Below are positions 16,988 through 23,527 of a stretch of 64,000 nt of DNA, piece after piece. The DNA is from Lachnospiraceae bacterium (GTDB lineage: Bacteria; Bacillota; Clostridia; Lachnospirales; Lachnospiraceae): positions 124,001-188,000 of the forward strand of contig FUZG01000006.1 of the NCBI GenBank assembly GCA_900168235.1. Reading direction: 5' to 3'. The notes under the pieces are model-generated. The model saw nothing but the letters and a program-made list of their open reading frames with translations. It was not told the DNA's origin and made no database searches. The translations under genes and the position numbers were made by a program. Positions within the stretch are counted from its first letter, which is position 1. Each line of letters opens with the position of its first letter.

Positions 16988-17983
16988 ATGAAAAAGAAAA
17001 TACTTATTATAAATACAGGCGGAACTCTTTCATCAGTTATGAAGGAAAACGGTCTTGCACCGGGACTTTCAACGCATGATATGCAGAAGGAGCTTCACAT
17101 CGTATCAGGTGAAACAGTTCTTGAAATAGAGGATTTCTGTGCCCTTGACAGCGCAAATATCTTTCCCGAGGACTGGAGTGCTCTTGCACTTCATATCTCG
17201 GAGCTCAGGAATGATTATGACGGAATTGTCGTCATCCATGGAACAGATACAATGGCGTACACTTCATCCATGCTGTCATTTATGCTTCAGAATATAAATA
17301 TTCCTGTGGTCCTCACAGGTTCACAGCTTTCTATCACAAATCCTGTTGCAGATGCGATGGAGAACTGCAGATGTGCGATCCACATGGCAGCAAGCGGTAT
17401 GCCGGGAGTATTTGTCGCATTTAACCGTAAGGTCATGCTCGGATGCAGGGCTTCAAAGGTCCGTTCACTCAGCTTCGACGCGTTTGAAAGTATAAATTAC
17501 CCTTATGTCGCAAAGATCAGCTCGCTTGGAATGAGTATAGAAAAGGCTGTGATTCCTGAGAGAAAAGGCGTTTTCCAGCTCGCAAATAACTATTCCACAA
17601 AGGTATGTATGCTGAAAATGTTTCCGGGTATTCATAGGAGCCTCCTGGAATCGATCGCAGAGCAGGGATACAAAGGAATCTATCTGGAAGCGTATGGCAT
17701 TGGAGGAGTACCGTTCCTAAAGCATGATTTTATCAGTACTCTTGAAAAACTGATTTCCAACGGAATGACGGTTCTTGTAGGAACCCAGTGCAGATATGAG
17801 GGCTCGAAAATGGATATTTACGAGACAGGAAGAAGAACTCTGGAAGTCGGTGCACTTCAGGCTCATGATATGACAAGTGAAGCAGCCTTGACAAAGCTCA
17901 TGTGGATCCTTGGAATGACAGACAATGCAGGAGAGATCAGGGACTATTTCTCGATCAATATGTCAGGAGAGGTTAGTGTCTGA
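16988..17983 (+). CDS. ansA: L-asparaginase (type I-like, cytoplasmic)
   Basis: 331 residues with both active-site signatures of the asparaginase family: IINTGGTLSS near the N terminus and VVIHGTDTMAYTSSM near residue 80. Substrate: L-asparagine to aspartate and ammonia. No signal peptide, so it acts in the cytoplasm. ATG 16988 follows AGGAAG; the longer GTG frame from 16958 lacks a site. Additional family segments are VVLTGSQLSITNPVADA and YGIGGVPFL. It is followed by a terminator. Confidence 0.88.
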   Translation: MKKKILIINTGGTLSSVMKENGLAPGLSTHDMQKELHIVSGETVLEIEDFCALDSANIFPEDWSALALHISELRNDYDGIVVIHGTDTMAYTSSMLSFMLQNINIPVVLTGSQLSITNPVADAMENCRCAIHMAASGMPGVFVAFNRKVMLGCRASKVRSLSFDAFESINYPYVAKISSLGMSIEKAVIPERKGVFQLANNYSTKVCMLKMFPGIHRSLLESIAEQGYKGIYLEAYGIGGVPFLKHDFISTLEKLISNGMTVLVGTQCRYEGSKMDIYETGRRTLEVGALQAHDMTSEAALTKLMWILGMTDNAGEIRDYFSINMSGEVSV

Positions 17984-18009
17984 CCCGAAAACTAAAAATG
18001 ACATTGATG

Positions 18010-18041
18010 AACAGAAGCACTTTATCGAGTGCTTCTGTTTT
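18010..18041 (+). terminator. Terminator after asparaginase
   Basis: ACAGAAGCACT and AGTGCTTCTGT form a perfect 11-bp stem followed by TTTTG. Confidence 0.85.
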
Positions 18042-18128
18042 GTTATAATATAATTCTGTCTTTTTTGAAGCAGGATAATAAATCCGGGCTTAAACCGGAT
18101 AATGAAATAAGTATGGAGTTTTAAGAAT

Positions 18129-19484
18129 ATGAAGACAAAGTTGACGATTGGAGAGCTTATCACTATAACAAGTATGCTCTTCGGACTTTTTTTCGGTGCA
18201 GGTAATCTTATATTTCCGGCATATCTGGGACAGATGGCAGGCAGAAATATCGTGCCTGCACTTGTAGGTTTTTTGGTCACAGCAGTAGGTATGCCTCTTC
18301 TTGCCGTGATCTCTTTAGGTCTTACAGGCAGTAACGGTCTTCTGGATCTCAGCAAAAAGGTTGGACATAAATTTGCGTATATTTTTACAGTTGCTCTGTA
18401 TCTCGCGATCGGTCCGTTCTTTGCCGCGCCCAGATGCCTTACCGTACCATTTGAAATAGGTATCCGTCCGCTTTTACCTGAAAATGTTGACCAGCGTATC
18501 GCACTGCTCATATTTACAGGTTTTGTGTATGTGCTTATGCTGTGGTTTTCGCTCAGACCCGGAAAGATTCTGGTCTGGATCGGAAAGGTGCTGAATCCGG
18601 TATTTATCACTGTTTTAGGTATTCTTCTCGCAATAGCCCTGCTGCAGCCTGAGGGAAACATAGCATCATTTGCGGCGCAGGAAATTTACGGTTCTACAGC
18701 TACCCTTCAGGGAATACTCGACGGATATAATACGATGGATACGCTTGCGGGACTTGCTTTTGGAATAATCGTTGTTGATGTTGTCAGAAACCAGGGAATC
18801 ACAGATCCGGATCATATTGCGGCAAACACTGTTAAGGCAGGTGTTTTTAGCTGCGGTTTTATGGGGATCATTTATTTTCTGGTGGCGCTTGTAGGTGCGG
18901 AAAGCAGAGCGTATGCTCCGTTAAGCGACAACGGCGGTGCTATCCTTGCGGATATTTCAGCTCATTATTTCCCCGGATTCGGTACAATTCTGCTTGCGGT
19001 CATCGTATTTTTCGCATGCCTGAAAACTGCGGTTGGCCTGATGACAAGCTGTTCCACAACTTTTTCAGAAATGTTTCCGGGGAAGCTCTCATATAATAAG
19101 TGGGCAGTTCTTTTCAGTACAGTAACATTCCTGATTTCAAATGTGGGTCTTACTTCCATTATCAAGATTTCTGTACCTGTTCTGATGATGCTTTATCCTA
19201 TTGCCATCACACTGACACTGTTATCCGTATTCGGAAAGCTGTTCAACAGAAATCATACGATCATCGTGTCAGTTATGACGATGTCTGTTATCAGTTCATT
19301 TTTTGATCTGTTAAAAGCACTTCCGGCAGAATGGACAGCAGCAGTTGGCATGGACAGAGTGATCAATGTCTGTGACAAGTATCTGCCTCTTTTCTCATAT
19401 GGTTTCGGCTGGATCGTGCCGACTATCCTGGGATTCTTTATAGGTGCCGGAATATTGGCTGTGCGTAAGGTCACGAAGCATTGA
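18129..19484 (+). CDS. brnQ: Branched-chain amino acid carrier (BrnQ family)
   Basis: 451 residues with about twelve membrane helices. The N-terminal LFFGAGNLIFPAYLGQMAG and IGPFFAAPRC segments are typical of LIVCS-family carriers that take up leucine, isoleucine and valine with sodium or protons. GGAG precedes ATG 18129. It ends immediately before the convergent Crp/Fnr-type gene with no gap. Branched-chain amino acid uptake could feed branched acyl-CoA made into acids by ptb-buk, but there is no direct link in the sequence. Confidence 0.9.
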   Translation: MKTKLTIGELITITSMLFGLFFGAGNLIFPAYLGQMAGRNIVPALVGFLVTAVGMPLLAVISLGLTGSNGLLDLSKKVGHKFAYIFTVALYLAIGPFFAAPRCLTVPFEIGIRPLLPENVDQRIALLIFTGFVYVLMLWFSLRPGKILVWIGKVLNPVFITVLGILLAIALLQPEGNIASFAAQEIYGSTATLQGILDGYNTMDTLAGLAFGIIVVDVVRNQGITDPDHIAANTVKAGVFSCGFMGIIYFLVALVGAESRAYAPLSDNGGAILADISAHYFPGFGTILLAVIVFFACLKTAVGLMTSCSTTFSEMFPGKLSYNKWAVLFSTVTFLISNVGLTSIIKISVPVLMMLYPIAITLTLLSVFGKLFNRNHTIIVSVMTMSVISSFFDLLKALPAEWTAAVGMDRVINVCDKYLPLFSYGFGWIVPTILGFFIGAGILAVRKVTKH

Positions 19485-20147
19485 TCATGAAGGTGAGAGC
19501 AGCTTAAAATGACATTTTTTTGTCTGGATCAATCCATCCTTCTGCATTTTGCCAAGCTCCTTTGAAAGAGCACTTCTTTCAAGATTTAGATAATCAGCGA
19601 GCTGCTGACGGTCAAAAGGAATGTCAAATTCGGTACTGTCATTTTGAAGGGCAATCGTGTTCAGATAAGACATTACTCTTTCACGGATCGTTTTAGGAGA
19701 GGTATGAAAGCTCCTGCCTGAAAGATTTAGATTTTTCATAGAAGAAATTAACAGAAGATTTCGTAGAAATTTATAATCCCGGGAATCCTGGCTCTTAGAT
19801 GAGTTCAGGATTCCTTTTGTTTTAAGCATAAGGATAGAACAGTCATCATTAGCCATGACGTCGACCAGCATAGGCACATCTTTAAGAACGGCATAGGCTT
19901 CTGCGAAAATGCCGCCCTTTTCTATGTGACTGAGTATAGTCCTGTTTCCCCATACATCATCGCTTAAGATAGTCACGCTTCCGGATAATACGATGCCTAT
20001 AACACCGGGCTTTGAGCCTGCGTGGAGAATTATATCGTTCTTTTTATAGCTCTTTTTCCGGGCATCCAGTGATTGCAGTAAAGAAGATATCTCTTTTTCG
20101 TTCATTTCCTTGAAAAGAGGCATTTTTTCCAGAAGTGAAGTATCCAT
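19485..20147 (-). CDS. Crp/Fnr-family regulator
   Basis: 220 residues. An N-terminal cyclic-nucleotide-binding-like barrel (KNDIILHAGSKPGVIGIVLS, GNRTILSHIEKGGIFAEAY) is followed by a winged helix with DRQQLADYLNLERSALSKEL as recognition region. There is no N-terminal Cys cluster, so it is not a true Fnr iron-sulfur sensor; it may sense heme, NO or another ligand as clostridial members do. It is divergent from the 4Fe-4S protein gene, with a palindrome between them at 20173-20190 that is its probable operator. Confidence 0.88.
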   Translation of the reverse strand: MDTSLLEKMPLFKEMNEKEISSLLQSLDARKKSYKKNDIILHAGSKPGVIGIVLSGSVTILSDDVWGNRTILSHIEKGGIFAEAYAVLKDVPMLVDVMANDDCSILMLKTKGILNSSKSQDSRDYKFLRNLLLISSMKNLNLSGRSFHTSPKTIRERVMSYLNTIALQNDSTEFDIPFDRQQLADYLNLERSALSKELGKMQKDGLIQTKKCHFKLLSPS

Positions 20148-20172
20148 TCAAAAATCTCCATAATTTTTTAAA

Positions 20173-20190
20173 ATGTGGTCATGACAACAT
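20173..20190. promoter_or_regulatory. Crp/Fnr-type operator palindrome
   Basis: ATGTGGTCATGACAACAT is an 18-bp inverted repeat with one mismatched pair, centred on GTCATGAC. It lies 57 bases before the ferredoxin-type gene start and 25 bases upstream of the regulator start, a position that could control both divergent genes. Confidence 0.65.
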
Positions 20191-20247
20191 ATTTATATAA
20201 CAGATCATATTAAACTGACAACGTAAATTTAAGGAGGTCAGAGAAAT

Positions 20248-20973
20248 ATGGTACGTAAGATAATAAAGATAGATGAGGTTAAATGTAATGGCTGCGGGCT
20301 TTGCGCGACTGCCTGTCATGAGGGTGCGATAGAAATGGTTGATGGAAAGGCAAAGCTTGTACGAGAAAATTTCTGCGATGGTTTCGGCGACTGTCTTCCG
20401 GCATGTCCGACCGGTGCGATCACTTTTGAGGAGAGGGAAGCACCGGAATATGATGAGGCAGCAGTTAAAGCGTCAAAGGAAATGAAAGCGCGGCAGTTCA
20501 TCCCCCATGGAGGCGGATGCCCCGGTTCAAGATTTATGAAGTTTGAGAAGGCTGAGGATACAACGGGGAGCATGAACTCTTCAATGCCGGACAGATTCAG
20601 GTCTCATCCGTCAAGACTGGAGCAGTGGCCATGTCAGATAAAGCTCCTTCCCACAACTGGAGATTTTTACAATGGAGCAAAGCTTTTGATAGCAGCAGAC
20701 TGCACGGCCTATGCTTATGCAAACATGCATGAGGATTTCATGAAGGGCAGGATCACGATGATAGGCTGTCCCAAGCTTGATGAAGGTGATTATACAGATA
20801 AGCTGACAGAAATCATCAAAAATAATGACATAAAGAGTGTAACGATAGTAAGGATGGAAGTACCGTGCTGCGGAGGACTTCAGAGGGCTGCTGAAAATGC
20901 AATAAAGGGCAGCGGAAAGTTCCTTCCATGGCACGTTGTGACAATCTCTAGAAATGGTGAAATAATAGAATAA
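20248..20973 (+). CDS. 4Fe-4S ferredoxin-type protein
   Basis: 241 residues. Two iron-sulfur motifs lie in the first 65 residues: CNGCGLCATACHEGAI and CDGFGDCLPACPTGAI. The rest contains more cysteines, including ADCTAYAYANMHEDF, MIGCPKLDEGDY and VPCCGGLQRA, and no other known domain that I can name. Proteins of this kind occur beside Crp/Fnr regulators and hybrid-cluster proteins in clostridia, where a redox or nitrosative-stress role is proposed. Here no hybrid-cluster gene is adjacent. AAGGAGG precedes ATG 20248. A terminator follows. Confidence 0.85.
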   Translation: MVRKIIKIDEVKCNGCGLCATACHEGAIEMVDGKAKLVRENFCDGFGDCLPACPTGAITFEEREAPEYDEAAVKASKEMKARQFIPHGGGCPGSRFMKFEKAEDTTGSMNSSMPDRFRSHPSRLEQWPCQIKLLPTTGDFYNGAKLLIAADCTAYAYANMHEDFMKGRITMIGCPKLDEGDYTDKLTEIIKNNDIKSVTIVRMEVPCCGGLQRAAENAIKGSGKFLPWHVVTISRNGEIIE

Positions 20974-20983
20974 GGAACGGTTG

Positions 20984-21031
20984 AAACCACAATTCCATGG
21001 CAATGTGATTGCTTAGAATTGTGGTTTTTTT
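20984..21031 (+). terminator. Terminator of the dispersed CCACAATTC family, copy 1
   Basis: AACCACAATTC and GAATTGTGGTT pair perfectly and are followed by TTTTTT. Similar hairpins occur at 23350, 28094 and 37007, so this terminator type is repeated in the window. Confidence 0.8.
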
Positions 21032-21061
21032 ACTGTACAGATTATTGTACGTTAATTAAAA

Positions 21062-21218
21062 TGATATCAGGGTCAAAAGGTACAAATCCGATTGTGCTTG
21101 CACAAAAAGGATTTGGAACTTGGGACCCGTAAAACACGAGCATGTAGCGTTATTACGCGGAATGCGAGTGTTTTTGAAGCGCGTAAGCAGTATAGCAGCG
21201 AAGCGATTCGTGATATCA
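21062..21218 (+). repeat. 157-nt structured element, long form (copy S2)
   Basis: Arms TGATATCA at both ends can close a multi-helix structure. Inside, GGGTC (21070) can pair with GACCC (21124); between them AAATCC/GGATTT encloses TTGTG-CTTG-CACAA. A second branch pairs AAACAC-GA-GCAT with ATGC-GA-GTGTTT around GCGTTATTACGC. The minus-strand copy at 55109-55265 has exactly the same length and the same order of helices. It lies 92 bases upstream of the small membrane protein gene at 21310 in the same direction. Probably a cis-acting RNA or a mobile structured repeat. Confidence 0.75.
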
Positions 21219-21249
21219 GTAAGGGTCAAAATTAACTTTTGACCCTTAC
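21219..21249 (+). other. Perfect hairpin built on GGGTCAAAA
   Basis: GTAAGGGTCAAAA and TTTTGACCCTTAC form a perfect 13-bp stem around TTAAC directly after element S2. It repeats the GGGTCAAAA core of the element in inverted form. There is no T tail, so it is not an ordinary terminator; it may be an alternative pairing partner for the core. Confidence 0.65.
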
Positions 21250-21309
21250 ATCATTAAAATATGAGCATAGGAAGAAAAGTGTGACTAAGAGACAGATAGG
21301 AGAAACAAA

Positions 21310-21417
21310 ATGCTTGGATTTGTTATTTGGGCTCTGGTTGGAGTGATGATCGAAACGATCGGGCTCATGGCGGTTTATTCCATATTCATCGTAAAGAAGT
21401 ATAGTGCTGATAAATAA
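21310..21417 (+). CDS. Small single-span membrane protein
   Basis: 35 residues: MLGFVIWALVGVMIETIGLM continues into AVYSIFIVKKYSADK, one hydrophobic helix with a basic end. AGGAG at 21296-21300 is well placed. No family recognised. Its leader carries the 157-nt element and the perfect hairpin, an unusually long regulated leader for such a short gene, which makes the small protein worth noting. Confidence 0.6.
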   Translation: MLGFVIWALVGVMIETIGLMAVYSIFIVKKYSADK

Positions 21418-21531
21418 TAAATTATAATCCGTTGGTCGTGTTTTTTAGGAGAGAGCGCGGGAGCCCGAAGCTGTTACAGGAGCTGAAGGCTGGTGCGATG
21501 TATGTAAGGGTTGGGAAGAGAGTTAGGAATA

Positions 21532-22008
21532 ATGGATTATAAACTACGAAGAATCACGCCGGAAGATAATACTGCTGTTGCAGCGATTGTCCGGGATAAT
21601 CTGAAGAAGTTCGGACTTGATATACCTGGAACAGTTTATTTTGATGAAGGTCTGGATCGCCTTAGTGATCTTTATGATCGTGATGACTGCCGGTACTATG
21701 TTGCAGAAACCGATGGAAAGGTCATAGGCGGAATAGGATTTGCTCCGTTTGCTCCTATGGAGGATACTGCGGAGCTCCAGAAATTGTATCTGACTGATGC
21801 TGCGAAGGGAAATGGCATCGGATATGAGCTTGTGAACTTCGTAGAATCCAAGATGAGAGATGCTGGTTTCAGGCAGTCATATTTGGAGACGCACAATAAT
21901 CTCCGGGCTGCAATTCATATATATGAGAATAGTGGATATCATGAGATAGAGCGACCGAAAGAAGTTGTGCATAGTACGATGGATAGATTTTTTTTGAAAG
22001 AACTTTGA
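21532..22008 (+). CDS. GNAT-family N-acetyltransferase
   Basis: 158 residues with the GNAT acetyl-CoA motif LQKLYLTDAAKGNGIGYELV and a C-terminal YLETHNNLRAAIHIYENSGY. This resembles the putative acetyltransferases that modify small amines or amino acids. ATG 21532 follows AGGAA. It is followed 60 bases later by another GNAT gene of different sequence, so the pair may be cotranscribed. Substrate unknown. The 110 bases before it hold no clear gene. Confidence 0.85.
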   Translation: MDYKLRRITPEDNTAVAAIVRDNLKKFGLDIPGTVYFDEGLDRLSDLYDRDDCRYYVAETDGKVIGGIGFAPFAPMEDTAELQKLYLTDAAKGNGIGYELVNFVESKMRDAGFRQSYLETHNNLRAAIHIYENSGYHEIERPKEVVHSTMDRFFLKEL

Positions 22009-22068
22009 TGTGGATAGGTTGATGAAGAAAGTGATAATCGGGAACAGTTTTTGGGGAGGGGCTTTGAT

Positions 22069-22539
22069 ATGGAGATAAAATATAAAAGGCTCACAGAAGC
22101 GGAGCTTGAAACTTTTATTGACATGAGAATCAACCAGTTAACGGAAGAGTATGAGTCTGCCGGAAAAGAAACGCCGCAGAATGTGGAGTTAAAATCGGCG
22201 CTGTTTGATTATTACCATAGGCATATGGCGGATGGTACATTTGTATCCTGGCTCGCAATGGATGGTGATACCATAGTCGGAACAAGCGGGATGTCATTTG
22301 TGGAAAAACCGCCATATTTTACTTGCCCTTCAGGAAAACTGGGTCTTCTTTCAAGTATGTTTACTGATCCTGGGTACCGCCGTATGGGAATTGCCAGGGA
22401 ACTTCTTGATCGTGTTGTAGGTGAAGCGAGAAATTATGGCTGCGGCTCGGTTCATATCACTGCCTCAGACATGGGAGTTAAGCTGTATACAGCGTATGGC
22501 TTCAAACATAACGGAAACTTTATGATGTATAACTTGTAA
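22069..22539 (+). CDS. GNAT-family N-acetyltransferase
   Basis: 156 residues with the GNAT motif LLSSMFTDPGYRRMGIAREL and the C-terminal VHITASDMGVKLYTAYGF. ATG 22069 follows GGGGAGGGG; the TTG at 22051 is within that site. Similar proteins are annotated only as acetyltransferases; the substrate is not known. It converges with the tyrosine phosphatase gene, and a long hairpin separates them. Confidence 0.85.
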   Translation: MEIKYKRLTEAELETFIDMRINQLTEEYESAGKETPQNVELKSALFDYYHRHMADGTFVSWLAMDGDTIVGTSGMSFVEKPPYFTCPSGKLGLLSSMFTDPGYRRMGIARELLDRVVGEARNYGCGSVHITASDMGVKLYTAYGFKHNGNFMMYNL

Positions 22540-22550
22540 AGGCATAGATA

Positions 22551-22664
22551 AACAAGTTACGCTAGGCTCGAAACTACCTCGCTAAGTGCTCCGAAAACCA
22601 AAAACCTCTATCTCGTGTGATCGATGAGATAGAGGTTTTGTCGAGCTTAGCGTAACTCGTTGTT
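22551..22664. terminator. Long nested bidirectional hairpin
   Basis: Outer arms AACAAGTTACGCTA and TAGCGTAACTCGTTGTT pair with one bulge, and inside them AACCTCTATCTCGT (22602) pairs with the complementary GATAGAGGTT segment followed by TTTTG. The structure sits between convergent genes and should stop transcription from both sides. Confidence 0.75.
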
Positions 22665-22676
22665 AGTCTGAGAGCT

Positions 22677-23144
22677 TTATCCGATTTTGCTGTCGTCGAT
22701 GAGCTGCTGAAGAAGACCTTCACAGCCTTCTTTCACGTCTCGCCAGGTTGCTTCAAAGTCGCGGGTATACCATGGATCTGAGACTTCACCGGGTCTATCG
22801 GTGTAGTCCATGAGAAGGTGAATTTTATTCATGGTGTCGTCACCAAGGATGCGGCGCATATACCACATATTTTCACTGTCCATGCCAATGATCAGATCCC
22901 AACGGGCATAATCTCCGCGCTTGATCTGACGTGCATGATGACCTTCGCAGCTGATTCCGTGCTCTGCAAGTTTTTTTCTTGCAGGAGGATATACCGGATT
23001 ACCTAATTCCTCTGTGCTGGTAGCCGCAGACTCGATCTCAAACTGATCTGCAAACCCTCTTTTCTCAACCAGATCCTTCATCACAAACTCAGCCATTGGG
23101 CTTCTGCAAATGTTGCCATGGCAGACGAAAAGTATTTTTATCAT
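22677..23144 (-). CDS. Low-molecular-weight protein-tyrosine phosphatase
   Basis: 155 residues, full length. The active-site loop VCHGNICRSPMAEFV is at residues 7-21, with catalytic Cys and Arg, and the general acid is in VSDPWYTRDF. It dephosphorylates tyrosine residues in the cytoplasm; in Gram-positive bacteria it often opposes a tyrosine kinase of polysaccharide synthesis, but no kinase is nearby. The leader (minus strand) has a CCCCGAAA/TTTCGGGG hairpin just before its AAGGAG site. Copies of this leader plus the first codons, cut at or just after the CHG codons, occur at 28.3 and 38.7 kb, so the gene appears to be an integration target. Confidence 0.92.
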   Translation of the reverse strand: MIKILFVCHGNICRSPMAEFVMKDLVEKRGFADQFEIESAATSTEELGNPVYPPARKKLAEHGISCEGHHARQIKRGDYARWDLIIGMDSENMWYMRRILGDDTMNKIHLLMDYTDRPGEVSDPWYTRDFEATWRDVKEGCEGLLQQLIDDSKIG

Positions 23145-23312
23145 AGTTATGGTTTACTCCTTTATACCCCGAAAAGCCCGTGTTTACGCAGCGTTTCGGG
23201 GATTCTTATTTTCGGTCAGAAATGCCAAAACTATGTAAATTATATCAAAATGAGGCAAGTTATTACCAGCGGTTAGTAGTAAAGTGGGCGGAGAATAGGG
23301 GGTTACTACTAA
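23145..23312 (-). repeat. Phosphatase leader repeat, copy A1 (intact gene)
   Basis: The leader of the phosphatase gene contains a CCCCGAAA/TTTCGGGG hairpin (23167-23201) and, at its upstream end, inverted decamers TTAGTAGTAA (23273) and TTACTACTAA (23303) separated by 20 bases. The whole segment recurs with moderate divergence at 28306-28480 and 38687-38860. The decamers resemble recombinase or regulator binding arms. Confidence 0.75.
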
Positions 23313-23349
23313 GGGAAGAAGGCCATGGTTAAGTGAATATAAGAGTGAG

Positions 23350-23390
23350 ACCACATTTTAATGGCAATGGATTGCCGGAATTGTGGTTTT
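23350..23390 (+). terminator. Terminator-like repeat of the CCACAATTC family, copy 2
   Basis: ACCACA and TGTGGT arms enclose GGCAAT/ATTGCC and are followed by TTTT. It is a weaker member of the family at 20984, 28094 and 37007. Confidence 0.55.
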
Positions 23391-23527
23391 AAATTTGATA
23401 AAGTGCAAAAAATTGATGAAATCGTTTTATAAAAAAACTAAAATAAAAACAAGGAAAATGACATGGTAGTGGTTCAGGGAATTAGTAATTGAAAATGGAC
23501 TATCACCAGAAAAAATGGGAGAGAAGC

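Noticed and set aside
21440-21531. T-box or other riboswitch before the GNAT gene
   Set aside because: The region is GC-rich with some purine runs but lacks a T-box TGGNACC motif, specifier arm or terminator.
23167-23201. Ordinary terminator after the phosphatase gene
   Set aside because: It lies upstream of the gene on the gene's strand, next to its ribosome site, so it is a leader hairpin.
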